Shown: positions 27,725 through 37,227 of the stretch, piece by piece | Layout: every line of letters begins with the position of its first letter | Position numbering within the stretch: position 1 is the first letter of the stretch | Source of the DNA: Methylomarinum vadi | Lineage (GTDB): Bacteria > Pseudomonadota > Gammaproteobacteria > Methylococcales > Methylomonadaceae | Direction of reading: 5' to 3' | Assembly: GCF_000733935.1 (NCBI RefSeq) | Contig: NZ_JPON01000001.1 | Span: 2,464,501-2,528,500 of the forward strand | DNA length: 64,000 nt | Position numbers and translations under genes: made by a program | Notes under the pieces: generated by a model | The model's database searches: none | Told to the model about the DNA's origin: nothing | The model's input: only the letters and a program-made list of their open reading frames with translations

Positions 27725-28228
27725 TCATGAGTCTGTCAATTGGTTCAAGAAGCGATCGCGGGCGCGTTGTACCCTGGATTGCAGATTGGCGGCGAAAAAC
27801 AAACCGGACAATGCCGTCACCAGCCCGGCCATGGTCGTGATCAAAGCTTCCGAGATGCCGGCGGCCATGCCTCTGGCGTTGCCGGCGCCAAACACATTGA
27901 TGACTTCGAACACCTTGATCATGCCCGAGACGGTGCCGAGCAGGCCCAGCAACGGCAGCACTTGCGTCAAAATATCGATGATCTTCAGATTATGCAAGGC
28001 CTGCGCAATAAAAATGGAGCGCAAGCCTTCCTTAAGACGTTGCTCCGTGAACTGACTGGTTTGGCCCCGGTTTCGCCAGGAGCTCAATAATTGCGCATGC
28101 AAACGCGGTAATTGAAACAACAAAAACCAGTAGCGTTCCAAAATCAACGTCCACATCAGCACCGAGACGAACAGAATGACCCAAAGCAACCCGCCGCCCT
28201 GCTCGAAAAATGCCAGCACCTTCTCCAT
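27725..28228 (-). CDS. exbB: ExbB/TolQ-family proton-channel subunit
   Basis: 167 residues, MotA/TolQ/ExbB family. The first membrane helix is near 12-32 and the conserved channel block is LLGLLGTVSGMIKVFEVINVFG with TTMAGLVTALSGLFF. It is short like the ExbB2 proteins of Vibrio. The start overlaps the stop of the TtpC-like gene by one base. It forms the pore with ExbD. Confidence 0.92.
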   Translation of the reverse strand: MEKVLAFFEQGGGLLWVILFVSVLMWTLILERYWFLLFQLPRLHAQLLSSWRNRGQTSQFTEQRLKEGLRSIFIAQALHNLKIIDILTQVLPLLGLLGTVSGMIKVFEVINVFGAGNARGMAAGISEALITTMAGLVTALSGLFFAANLQSRVQRARDRFLNQLTDS

Positions 28229-29577
28229 CAGTCGCTCGCCGGTGCATTCAGCCGTTGGTCGTAACGTTCGAACAGGCGCGCGCTTTGCTGGTCGAGAATC
28301 TCGACAATGCGATTGGCCTGGGCGTGCAAAAAGCTCTGCAACAGTAATAAGGGAATCGCGACCGCCAGCCCCAGTTGTGTCGTGACCAGCGCGTAGGAAA
28401 TGCCTCCGGCCATCAATTTCGGGTCGCCGGTACCGAACAGCGAAATGGATTGAAATGTTTCGATCATGCCGATCACGGTGCCGAGCAGGCCCAGCAACGG
28501 TGTCACGGCGGCGAATACGGTCAACGAGGTCAAGCCGAAAAACAGGCGGCTACTTTCCTGGCTGACGGTTTCGTCCAGCCGCACCGCCATGGCTTCGCTA
28601 TTGCGGAACCGGGCGTTTGCCGCCATCGCCAGCAAGCGTCCGAGCGGATTGTTTTCGCGATACGTTTCCAACTGCAGTTGGCCTTTGATTCGCAGGCCGT
28701 CACGGGCCAGTATCAAACCGCGCCAGATGACGATCAACAAACCCACGGCACCTATCGCCAGGATCAGATAACCGATCACACCGCTTTGTTGCAGCCGTTC
28801 GCTGAAATCGGGAGATTGTACCAATAACGCCAGAATCGCCCCTTTGGAAGGGTCGACAGGCATCGGCCGCCAGCCTTCATGGGCCTGTTCCAGTTCCTTG
28901 GCCAAGGCTTGATAACGGTGTGCAGGTTGCCTGGCCAGTTCCACCAGTTCGCGGTTTTCCGGCAAATAACGTAAAAAACGGCCGTCCGCCGTGGCATCGA
29001 AGACGCCGACGCGGGTAACGGTCTTGGCCTGCTCTTCGCCGTCCAACGTGATGACCGGTCCGGAGAAGCGTACGACTTTCCCGTTCTCGTGCATTTCGTC
29101 CAACAGCACCAGCCAGAGCTGCTTCAACGTCTGCATCGATACCGCGTTTTCACGCTGAATCAATTGTTGCAGAAACGCTCCGCGCTCGGGGTATTGCGCC
29201 GAAACCATCGACCTGTCCAGCAGCGAGCCGATTTCGGCGGCATTTTGTTGCACGACGGCGAACAAATTGTTCAATTCGCCAGCTTGCGCGGTGATTTGTT
29301 CATCCAATGCGGCCAGCTTTGCTTCGTTTTCCTGGAAAGTCGCCCGCAAACTGTCGGCCAATTGATCGGCCCGTTTCAACTGGGCGCGTAATTTGTTCAG
29401 TCTTGCTTGTTGTTGGTCGCGTTCCTGGATGAAACGACGTTCGCGTTCCTGGTCGTAGCGGTGGTCTTGTCGTGCCTCGCGGTGAACTCGCTTCAGCAGG
29501 TCGTCCAGGCTATCGGCTTGAACGGCGAAACCAAACGCGACCAACAGTAGCAATAAAACCTTTAATAAAAATTTCAT
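28228..29577 (-). CDS. TtpC-like MotA/TolQ/ExbB protein with periplasmic coiled-coil extension
   Basis: 449 residues. A signal sequence is followed by a long coiled-coil region (about 25-130) and a periplasmic domain. A TolQ/ExbB channel unit occupies about 270-440, with LLGLLGTVIGMIETFQSISLFG and SYALVTTQLGLAVAIPLLLL. This architecture is that of TtpC, the extra component needed with TonB2 in Vibrio. It overlaps the DUF3450 gene upstream by 4 nt and exbB downstream by one base. Confidence 0.88.
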   Translation of the reverse strand: MKFLLKVLLLLLVAFGFAVQADSLDDLLKRVHREARQDHRYDQERERRFIQERDQQQARLNKLRAQLKRADQLADSLRATFQENEAKLAALDEQITAQAGELNNLFAVVQQNAAEIGSLLDRSMVSAQYPERGAFLQQLIQRENAVSMQTLKQLWLVLLDEMHENGKVVRFSGPVITLDGEEQAKTVTRVGVFDATADGRFLRYLPENRELVELARQPAHRYQALAKELEQAHEGWRPMPVDPSKGAILALLVQSPDFSERLQQSGVIGYLILAIGAVGLLIVIWRGLILARDGLRIKGQLQLETYRENNPLGRLLAMAANARFRNSEAMAVRLDETVSQESSRLFFGLTSLTVFAAVTPLLGLLGTVIGMIETFQSISLFGTGDPKLMAGGISYALVTTQLGLAVAIPLLLLQSFLHAQANRIVEILDQQSARLFERYDQRLNAPASD

Positions 29578-30356
29578 GAGGCGTCCTCCGGCGATTTAAC
29601 CGGCAGGGTGATCAAATCCGGCGGGGATTGTTTTTTGGCGATGCGGATGGCTTTTTCCAATGACTCGCGCATTGAGGCATCCAATTTGATCCATTGTTTG
29701 TTTTGTTGATCCCAATATCCGGCCTCATCGCCTTTCAGGGTCAGATAATAAAGCCCGGTTCGGCCCAGGCGTAAAAATTCGACGGATCTAGGGTCCGCCG
29801 CATCGTTCAACATGCCCTGATAGGCTTCGATATTATGGCCGTACTCCGCTTCGATGCGGTAAGCTTCCATGATTCGGCGATATTTTTCCGCGACGGTAAC
29901 ATCGGAGCGATGCATTAATTGTGTTAATTGCTCGATGCGTTGCCGACGTTCATCCGGCAGAAACGGCACATCCAAGTCGACGAACTCTTCCAACACATCG
30001 ATCATTTTTTGTAAGAATGGTGCGATTTGCTGCTGCATCACAACGATATCGCGCATTTGGGTCTCTTTTTGCCCGATTTCTCCCTGTTGGTCGTCGATCA
30101 GGCGCTCCATTTGCGCATTGTATGCGGTCAGATCGTCGAGTCGAATGCTGCCGCCGCGAAATTCCTCCAACATCGCCTGGGTTTGGTCGTCCAGCTTGTC
30201 GATGCGTTGTTGCGCCTGAATGCCTTGCCGTTGCGACGAAAGCTGTTGTTTCAAGGAATCGTTCAGCGGGTTATCGGCTTGAGTCAAATTGGCAAGCAAC
30301 AGGCCGCTTACGAAAAGCAAGCCGCGCGCCATAGGGATTGATCGAAAAGTGTTCAC
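29574..30356 (-). CDS. DUF3450 family periplasmic coiled-coil protein
   Basis: 260 residues with a signal peptide (ending LTQA, about residue 27) and a long coiled coil (about 40-110) including QQRIDKLDDQTQAMLEEFRG, then a compact C-terminal domain (TGLYYLTLKGDEAGYWD). DUF3450 genes precede TtpC-ExbBD-TonB clusters, and this is the first gene of that operon here. The role is likely structural or regulatory for the TonB machinery. Confidence 0.87.
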   Translation of the reverse strand: MNTFRSIPMARGLLFVSGLLLANLTQADNPLNDSLKQQLSSQRQGIQAQQRIDKLDDQTQAMLEEFRGGSIRLDDLTAYNAQMERLIDDQQGEIGQKETQMRDIVVMQQQIAPFLQKMIDVLEEFVDLDVPFLPDERRQRIEQLTQLMHRSDVTVAEKYRRIMEAYRIEAEYGHNIEAYQGMLNDAADPRSVEFLRLGRTGLYYLTLKGDEAGYWDQQNKQWIKLDASMRESLEKAIRIAKKQSPPDLITLPVKSPEDAS

Positions 30357-30520
30357 AAGTTTACCTTCGAAAAATTACTTTGTAATTATTGTATTATAAT
30401 CGCAACTTACGCCTGATCTGATCCAACATCTTCGGCATCGTGCAGCAGGTCGTTGCGTGGGTTGGGCATTATCCAGCGCAAAAAAAGGAGGCATTGAAGC
30501 AAGTTCGGAGAGAGGGCGTG

Positions 30521-30558
30521 GACACAGCCCCATTCATCTACCAGAATGGGGCTGTGTC
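30521..30558. terminator. Strong hairpin between the TonB receptor gene and its TonB operon
   Basis: A perfect 15-bp stem (GACACAGCCCCATTC 30521-30535, GAATGGGGCTGTGTC 30544-30558) lies 9 nt after the receptor's stop. No clear T-run follows on the minus strand, so it could attenuate rather than end transcription and make the receptor more abundant than the machinery. Confidence 0.6.
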
Positions 30559-30566
30559 GCCTTATT

Positions 30567-32693
30567 TTACCATTCGTAGTTTAACGTCACGTAGACGTTG
30601 CGGCCGATGCCCGGTAAGCGTTGTCCGATGTCCGTGCCGTTGTCCACATTGTTGAGCGAACGGTTCAGGCCGTTCAGATGCACCCGGTATTCCTTATCGA
30701 GCAGATTCTCGACGCCCACCCCGAATTGCAATCCTTTATAAAGTTCGGCCTGGCCGCGAATGTTCCACAGCACATAACCGGCCGTTTTCGGTTCATTATT
30801 GAATTTCGAAACTTCACCCTGGCGCCAGTAGCCGACGATTTCGGAGCCGACCGACCATTTGGCCGTATCGTAGAACAACGATAGCTGGCCGTTGAGCGGC
30901 GCGATCCGATATAGATTGTCCTTTTGATCGGCGCGGTCGCCGTTGACATAACTGAGTATGCCGTCGACGCGCCAGTTTTCCATGACGCGGAAGCCGGCTT
31001 CCAAGTCGGTGCCGTAAAGAATGGCGTCGATATTGGTGAATTGCAATAAGGGGAGCCCCGCCCTATTACTGTTTTTGTAAAGGGCGGTTGCAATAGCGGC
31101 GGCAGTTGCATTGCTCGTGGGTAGTCCCTGAATGTAGTCGTCTATGTACCGGTAAAAGGCCCGCGGCGAGAAATAAAACGAGCCGCTGCGCCAGGTAAAG
31201 CCCAACTCGCCCTGGTAGGATTTTTCCGGCTGCAGGTTGATGTCGCCGATATAGAGATAGCCGTCCGCCAAGCCTCCGGTCGCTTCGAACGGTGCCCATA
31301 AATAACGTTCCTGGTAACTGGGCGAGCGGGTCTTGCGGGCAAAGCCGACTTCGACTTGCAATTCCTCGGTCACGTCGTAACGAAGGACGGCGGTCAGATC
31401 GTAATTGAAGTCGGTCTTGGAGCGGTTCGCGCTGTTGAAGTCATTGACCAACTTAGACCAGTTAGCTTGCATAGCCGGTGAAGGGGCCGAGGTCGTCATA
31501 CTGGTGCTTACCACGCCAGTATCCATTTCGATATGGTTTACCCGGGCGCCCAACTCCACTTCAAAATCCTCGAGCGGAGAAACGGTCCATTCGGCGAAGA
31601 AGCCGTAACGGTCGCGCTGCGCGCCATTGAAATTGTTGACAAAAAACGCAGCTTGATCGGGGTTCGTGACCAGGGCGTCATGGTTGGCGTTGTCGCCGTC
31701 GGCGCCGACCAGCATGATGCCGGACAGCAGCGGAAAATCGATCGCCAGTTTGTAGCCGAAACCGTCGGAATAATTGGTCGAGATGCGTTTGCCGGTCTTG
31801 GGAGGCTGCCGCAACGTATAGTTATCCATCGTATGGCGGATATCCTGGTAGTTGTAGCTGGCCTTGATGCCGATATCGTCGAAGACTTTGCCCTGATAGC
31901 TGGTGGTGAAAATTCCCCCTTCGGATACGGTGATGTCCATAGGCAGTGCCGGGGTGCCGGTGGGGCGGGTATGATTGTAGTTGAAATCCATATCGACGAT
32001 ATGCTCTTTGTAACGAAAACCATAACCCAGTTCGGCCGCCTCGCGGTCGTGTTCGGTCGGCACGTTGGCGCCGCCCGGATATTCGTAATCCTGGCCGAAT
32101 TCCTTGCTGCCGTAGGCATGGAACCGATGATGTTCGGTCGCCAGGCCGCTATACAAGGCCCCGTACCAGCCGTCGTTGTTGCTGTTGAAGCCGGAGGAAA
32201 ACTTTCCGGTCCAGTCAACCAGTTCGCCCGCTTCGGTAAACGCGGGGCGCTTGGTTTCCTGCACGATGGCGCCGCCAATGGTTTCGATGCCGCTGCTGAC
32301 CGGGGCGATGCCGCGGTAAATCTTAAGCAGGCTGGTCATCGCAGCCGGCACATGGCTCAATGGCGCGTCCATCGAGTTGGTACAAGCAGGCTTGTAGTTC
32401 ATGCCCTTGAAATCGACATTGACCCGGTCGCCATATAGGCCACGATATTGGGCGATCCCCGATAAGGGCCCAAGACCATTGACGTTACCGCCCGGTACAC
32501 TTTTTAATAAACGCGCCGCATCATTGAGGCCGCCTTGTTCGGGCAGGACGCCGGTCATGTTGGGACGGATGATTTCGCCCTCGATTTCCATACTTTCCAG
32601 CTCGATGGGTTCTTCCGCGCAAACCGCCGAGGGTGCCAGTAACGTCAAGGGAACCAGCAACAGCGGCGGCACAATATAATTTTTGCTTTTCAT
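30567..32693 (-). CDS. TonB-dependent outer-membrane receptor, probably for copper
   Basis: 708 residues: signal peptide (about 1-26), a TonB-box-like stretch near 35 (MEIEGEI), a plug domain (about 50-150) with RLLKSVPGGNVNGLG and IETIGGAIV, and a 22-strand barrel ending in an aromatic residue (LNYEW). The plug loop carries CTNSMDAPLSH (Cys104, Met108). It matches in place and spacing the CxxxM copper site of the OprC/NosA receptors, whose loop reads CPNRMDPPTSY. Copper uptake is therefore the best guess; other metal chelates remain possible. The TonB operon follows on the same strand. Confidence 0.85.
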   Translation of the reverse strand: MKSKNYIVPPLLLVPLTLLAPSAVCAEEPIELESMEIEGEIIRPNMTGVLPEQGGLNDAARLLKSVPGGNVNGLGPLSGIAQYRGLYGDRVNVDFKGMNYKPACTNSMDAPLSHVPAAMTSLLKIYRGIAPVSSGIETIGGAIVQETKRPAFTEAGELVDWTGKFSSGFNSNNDGWYGALYSGLATEHHRFHAYGSKEFGQDYEYPGGANVPTEHDREAAELGYGFRYKEHIVDMDFNYNHTRPTGTPALPMDITVSEGGIFTTSYQGKVFDDIGIKASYNYQDIRHTMDNYTLRQPPKTGKRISTNYSDGFGYKLAIDFPLLSGIMLVGADGDNANHDALVTNPDQAAFFVNNFNGAQRDRYGFFAEWTVSPLEDFEVELGARVNHIEMDTGVVSTSMTTSAPSPAMQANWSKLVNDFNSANRSKTDFNYDLTAVLRYDVTEELQVEVGFARKTRSPSYQERYLWAPFEATGGLADGYLYIGDINLQPEKSYQGELGFTWRSGSFYFSPRAFYRYIDDYIQGLPTSNATAAAIATALYKNSNRAGLPLLQFTNIDAILYGTDLEAGFRVMENWRVDGILSYVNGDRADQKDNLYRIAPLNGQLSLFYDTAKWSVGSEIVGYWRQGEVSKFNNEPKTAGYVLWNIRGQAELYKGLQFGVGVENLLDKEYRVHLNGLNRSLNNVDNGTDIGQRLPGIGRNVYVTLNYEW

Positions 32694-33225
32694 AATGCAA
32701 TACCCTCGCTAATAAAGAAAAAACTAGTATAGAGCCTAGCTAGGCCGCGGCAATAGCAGCCTGTATATTCATCAGTTTAGAACAGCGAGATGAGAAATAT
32801 ATTTTTAATGTAGAACAAAAAAAATAGGCTCCATCCTTTTGAAATAATTAAGCAAAATTTTGGCCAAATTTTATCTGCAAGAGCATCGCATTAGTGCCGA
32901 AATAATAATAATTCCTAACCACTTGAAATATTAAGCATTTGTAAATAACTGACTAATATACTCAAACTTATATATTTTTAAGGCGACCATTAAACTATGT
33001 TAAATGACGCATTAAATATAAGCGATACGACACAAACATTGTTTTATTGCCGACACCAATGAACGATTATTTAGTTGATGTCGTTTAAACTTAACCGCAA
33101 TAGATGCCACTGCAGAATGACCACAAGAAGCCGGATAGCGTTGCTTGCTCTATGATTGCGCTGATGTTTTGCGTCCCGTTGCGTTATCATGAGCCATTCG
33201 GTTAATAAAAAATGTTTAAGGTCGT
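32694..33225. other. AT-rich divergent promoter region
   Basis: About 530 bases of clearly AT-rich DNA between the divergent receptor and ExbB-like genes. It presumably carries both promoters. I see no good Fur box, inverted repeat or RNA gene in it. Confidence 0.5.
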
Positions 33226-33231
33226 GTGATA

Positions 33232-33744
33232 ATGGCTATATTGGATTCGATAGAGGATCTTCTGTCCGCCGGCGGCGATGTTTTATGGCTGATCCTGTGT
33301 GCGTCGGTGTGCCTTTGGGGGTTGATTTCGGAACGGTTGATCTACTTTAAAATCGTCTATCCGGACTTACAGTGCCATTGGTTGGAGCAATGGCGACAGC
33401 GTAACCATTGCAGTCCAAGGGTTGCATTCCATATTCGGCGCGGCATTCTGTCGGAAGCGAAAATCAGCATGGAACAGTATATGGCCGTCATCAAGATGTT
33501 GATTGCGATTTGCCCGATGCTCGGATTGCTCGGGACCGTGACCGGCATGATTCAGGTGTTCGATGTCATGGCCGTAACCGGAAGCAGCAATGCCCGTTCG
33601 ATGGCGGCGGGCATCTCCCAGGCGACCATATCGACCATGGCCGGTATGATGGTCGCAATTTCCGGTTTGTATTTCCATAAGCTGATCGAAAAGTCCATCC
33701 ACGACAGATTTCAGCATTTGGCGCATCTGTTGAAACAACATTAG
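33232..33744 (+). CDS. Orphan ExbB/TolQ-family protein
   Basis: 170 residues, a second ExbB-like channel protein similar in size to the exbB product. It has an N-terminal helix (DVLWLILCASVCLWGLISE), the core MLGLLGTVTGMIQVFDVMAV, and TISTMAGMMVAISGLYFH. ATG 33232 is chosen; a GTG two codons earlier is also possible. No exbD or tonB follows, and the gene diverges from the copper-type TonB receptor. It may share ExbD/TonB from the neighbouring operon. Confidence 0.82.
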   Translation: MAILDSIEDLLSAGGDVLWLILCASVCLWGLISERLIYFKIVYPDLQCHWLEQWRQRNHCSPRVAFHIRRGILSEAKISMEQYMAVIKMLIAICPMLGLLGTVTGMIQVFDVMAVTGSSNARSMAAGISQATISTMAGMMVAISGLYFHKLIEKSIHDRFQHLAHLLKQH

Positions 33745-33796
33745 CCTTTACCGATTCTATTTCTTGATCGAGGTTTACAAATGATTGATTCCCTAG

Positions 33797-33820
33797 TCGC
33801 GCCGGGGCGGCGCTCCTACA
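33797..33820. repeat. REP-like palindrome
   Basis: GCGCC-GGGGC-GGCGC flanked by CTCCTACA, of the extragenic palindrome type mobilised by RAYT transposases. A RAYT remnant is present at 12550. Confidence 0.4.
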
Positions 33821-33850
33821 GCGCGCTTGACTGACTCGTTCATGTAATAT

Positions 33851-34357
33851 TTACACTTTTTCGGCCAGCGTGACCGCCCACCACGGGCCATCGCGTCCCT
33901 GTAACACCACCGACCAGAACCAGGAGGAAACGTCGTACCAGCCATTGCCGGTTTCATCGTGGATGCGTTCGCAAACCCGGTAACGTTCGCCGTCGCGCGC
34001 GGCCAATACACAGCCCCACAGTCTGCCGTCGCCGTCGCGTCTGAGCGGTTGCGTCGATACCCGATAGCCGGAACCGCGCAGGCAATCGGCCGATGGGTGC
34101 AGACGCCGGGTCGGCCGTTCGACATAGCGAATGATGATTTCTCGGCCGCCGTCGCTGAAACGGCCGATTTTACCGGGAAAGCCTTGGCTGAAACCTCGTT
34201 CCTGCGCCGTCAACGGTAGAGGGTTCAAAGGTCTGCCTGCCAACTCGACAGGCCAGCCCGGAAAGGGTATGGCCGGTTCAATTGTTGCGCCATGCCGTGC
34301 AACGAAAGGAAGCATAGCGATGGCACAATGGATGACTACGATGATCAGGCTACGCAT
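33851..34357 (-). CDS. EpsI-like exosortase-associated protein
   Basis: 168 residues with an N-terminal hydrophobic segment (about 3-22) and a periplasmic domain. Conserved-looking residues occur in FPGWPVELAGRPLNPLPLT, RFSDGGREIIIRYVERPTR and LHPSADCLRGSGY. This resembles the EpsI/exosortase-associated proteins encoded next to exosortases. The start overlaps the exosortase gene's 3' end by 13 nt, with AAGGA 7 nt before the ATG. It may assist or be required for the sorting reaction. No enzyme activity can be assigned. Confidence 0.65.
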   Translation of the reverse strand: MRSLIIVVIHCAIAMLPFVARHGATIEPAIPFPGWPVELAGRPLNPLPLTAQERGFSQGFPGKIGRFSDGGREIIIRYVERPTRRLHPSADCLRGSGYRVSTQPLRRDGDGRLWGCVLAARDGERYRVCERIHDETGNGWYDVSSWFWSVVLQGRDGPWWAVTLAEKV

Positions 34358-35133
34358 GTCGATGTCCTTAGATTACGCCGATGAAAGCCTAATACCGCCA
34401 GGGCGACCACAGCGAACACCAGAACGCCGAGCAAGGAATGAGCGATTTCGGGGGCGGCGACGAGGCCGCTTTCGGTGAAAAACAGCAGCGTCGCTCGCAG
34501 GATATTACCGATGAACACGCTAAACATGGTGAAGCTGGTACCCAGCCAGGTCTTAACGAAACTCATGCCGCGCCAGGCCGCCAGCATGAAATTCAGATAC
34601 AGCGCGGTCCAGAGCATCTTGATGCCGGCGCAAGGCGCATCGACCGCGATCGTTTCGCCTAGCCAGTACAACAACGTACCCTGCGGCCTTACCTCGTAAC
34701 CGGCCAGATTAAGCAACATCGATGAAACGAACGCGGTGACGGTACGGATCGGAAAACCGCCGTAAAACTGCAGCGAAGCGATCAAAGGGAGCGACAACAA
34801 CAGCAACCCTGCGACGCCGGCTTGCACGGTGCGAGCGTAACCGAAGCCGGATAGCGTCACAGCCAAGGCCAGGGCCGCGATCGCGGCCCTTAGCAGTGGC
34901 GGCAGATAGGCGTAGCCGAAGGCATAGAGCAACGCCAATAATGTGGCGACGACCAACGTCTTTCGGCTGGGAACATGGCTAAGGCCTTTTTTCGCCACGA
35001 TGATCAGCACGGTGGCGAGGGCCAGGATGCCCCAGGGTTCGTCGGAACGGTCCAGCAGGCGTTGCCCGTACCAGCGCCAGACCGGCCAGTAGGCGAGCAA
35101 TTGCCAGCAGATGAAACGTTGTGCGGTGATCAT
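34345..35133 (-). CDS. Exosortase/archaeosortase family transpeptidase
   Basis: 262 residues with about eight membrane helices. The catalytic triad is visible: Cys168 in VDAPCAGIKMLW, Arg213 in GNILRATLLF and His232 in EIAHSLLG. The start ATG at 35133 has GGAGG 8 nt upstream and overlaps the VIT/vWA stop (ATGA). An upstream in-frame start at 35157 is less likely. The enzyme should cleave and re-attach proteins with PEP-CTERM-type tails at the inner membrane. The preceding gene encodes a protein with such a tail and is the likely sole substrate. No exopolysaccharide genes surround it, unlike the common XrtA loci. Confidence 0.88.
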   Translation of the reverse strand: MITAQRFICWQLLAYWPVWRWYGQRLLDRSDEPWGILALATVLIIVAKKGLSHVPSRKTLVVATLLALLYAFGYAYLPPLLRAAIAALALAVTLSGFGYARTVQAGVAGLLLLSLPLIASLQFYGGFPIRTVTAFVSSMLLNLAGYEVRPQGTLLYWLGETIAVDAPCAGIKMLWTALYLNFMLAAWRGMSFVKTWLGTSFTMFSVFIGNILRATLLFFTESGLVAAPEIAHSLLGVLVFAVVALAVLGFHRRNLRTSTCVA

Positions 35134-37147
35134 TTTCGAATCCTCCACATCAACCAACCTCGGCCCGAGTTTTTCATCCAGGAGATCAAGCTCAAAAGCG
35201 CCAGCACGGCTATCAAACTAACGATTTCCGGTTCCGGAGTGGTAGGAACGATACCGCTAACGGCCAGGTCGCTGACGCCTTGCGGCAACGGCAAGGGCTG
35301 CTTAACCGTGCGGTTACTTCCGTTCGGGTTGGCGACGATTTCGTCGACGGCGATGAATGAGGTGTAAGCGGTCAACAGATTGTAAGTCAAGCCCAGCGTG
35401 GTGATTGCCGCCTTGCGTTCGGAATCGGGCCGCAGTTTTTCGTAATCGCCCAATTCCGCGATGCGTTGCCTGGCCCACAAATAGCGCAGCGCCTCGTTGT
35501 TAGCGCCCGGATCTGAATCGGCGACGTTAAGCGATCGGAAATAATCCTTATCGCCGTACCGGCCGGCGATAAGGATCTTGCCTTCGGCCTGCCCGCGCCA
35601 CTTGCCGAAGACCGCTAGCGGTTTTTCCGCGAACAGGTCGGGAATATGCAGCGGTTCCACGTCATAGACCTCGAAACCGTCGAAATCGACGTCGATATCG
35701 GTCAACACCGGAGTTTGGATATAGTCGCGGAAACGTTGCGCGGTCGGCAGCGCTTCGTTCGGCGACGTGACGACGAAGGGTTCGCCGCGCCCGCTTTTCG
35801 GGCCAGGCCTTCGATCAAGAAGCGGTTGACGCCGGAACCGATGCCGAAGGCGAAAAAATTGGCGTTGTTCAGGTTGCGTTTGACGTAATCGAACACGTCG
35901 GTTTCGACCGCGATGTAACCGTCGGTCACGACCACGAAACTGCGGGAAACGCCGCTTGCGGCCGGTTGTCGCATGGCCCGTTGCAACGCCGGCAGCAGGC
36001 GGGTGCCGCCGCCTCCGCGCTGGCTTTCCATCATCTCGATGGCTTTTTCGATATTGTTTTCGGTCGCTGGCAAAGGCCTTTCGGCCAGCAGCGAGGAACC
36101 GCCGGAAAAAAACAGGATATTGAAGCCGTCCGTAGGACGCAACCGGCTCAGCAGTTCGACCATCAGCTTCTTGCCGATGTCCAGCGGAAAGCCGTGCATC
36201 GACCCGGAAACGTCGACCACGAAGATATATTCGCGCGGCGGTATCGCGGCGTTGACTACCCGCTCGGGCGGCTGCGCCAGCAGCAGGAAAAAGTTCTCCG
36301 TTTCGCCCCGGTGCAGCAACAGGCCGGTTTCGATTTCCTCGCCGCGCAATCGATAACGCAATACATAGTCGCGGTTGCCGTTATCGGCGCCTGCCGATTT
36401 AAGGCCGATTTTGGCCGCGCCATGGTCGTCGTAAGCGACGGTCACGTCATGGGAAGGCGACATGATCGACTGTATCGGCAAGCCGGCCGCCAACGACACC
36501 TCGACGCCGAAAGCGTAAGGCGCTTTTTCACCCTGATGCAGGTAGGGGTTGGCTATCCATTGGTCGCTGTCTGAAGCGCCGTAAACCGGTAACTCGGAAT
36601 AGCGCGGTCCGACCACGGCCGGGTAGACGAACTCGTAGACGCCCTGTTCCGGCACGATCAATTCGCTATAGGCCAGCTCAACGACGACCCGGTCGCCCGG
36701 CATGATGTTGGCGACCTTCATCTGGAAGACGTTGGGGCGTTGTTGTTCGAGCAGCGACGCCCTTTTGCCGGCTTTCTTCGCCTGTTGGTAGGCGGCCTTG
36801 GCCGCCTGCCGCTCCTTGATCTTGGCCGTGACCCTACGCTCGCCGATGGTCATGGTCATCGCGTACACCGCGGCGCGGGTCGATCCGGGAAACACATACA
36901 CGGCCTCGATGGGATCGTTGCCGCTGTTTTGGTAGACCTGACGGATATTGACCGAGGCGATGACGCCGGCAATATCAACCTGCGCCCTGGTTTCCTGCAA
37001 AGGCAGAGCTTCGTCATCGCCGGCGACTTGGAAATACGGCGACAGGGTTTTGTTTGTGTTCGATTCGTTCGCCTCCGCGTTGCCCAGCAACAGCAATAGC
37101 GGCAGCAGCGCCAGCAGGCGCAGTGCGTGGTAGCATGTCATCGTCAT
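35130..37147 (-). pseudogene. VIT/vWA domain surface protein with PEP-CTERM-like sorting tail, one-base frame break
   Basis: The gene encodes a signal peptide (about 1-26), a VIT domain (about 45-175) and a vWA domain with MIDAS motif DVSGS (Asp312-Ser316). The long C-terminal part ends in PTTPEPE, a hydrophobic helix and a basic end (WRIRK). Both pieces are long and clean but in different frames. Adding one base near 35787-35792 gives KAGRGEPFVVTSPNEALP and a 672-residue protein. It resembles the 'marine proteobacterial sortase target' proteins but carries an exosortase-type tail. GGAGG lies 7 nt before the ATG. As written the tail would be lost. A read error is plausible because the downstream genes are intact. 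Confidence 0.85.
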
Positions 37148-37227
37148 GTTCGTTTCCTCCTCCGGTGAACGGCGATTTGCCGTGTCGATAGGATAAAAAA
37201 CGGGAATGAATTGACGTTGAAGGGTTG

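Noticed and set aside
28228-29577. Reading the TtpC-like gene as a flagellar MotA stator
   Set aside because: The N-terminal coiled coil, short channel unit and exbB-exbD-tonB neighbours fit the TonB2 system, and no motB or flagellar gene is near.
31533-32438. 301-codon + strand frame opposite the TonB receptor
   Set aside because: It lies entirely antisense to a well-supported receptor gene and has no recognisable domain.
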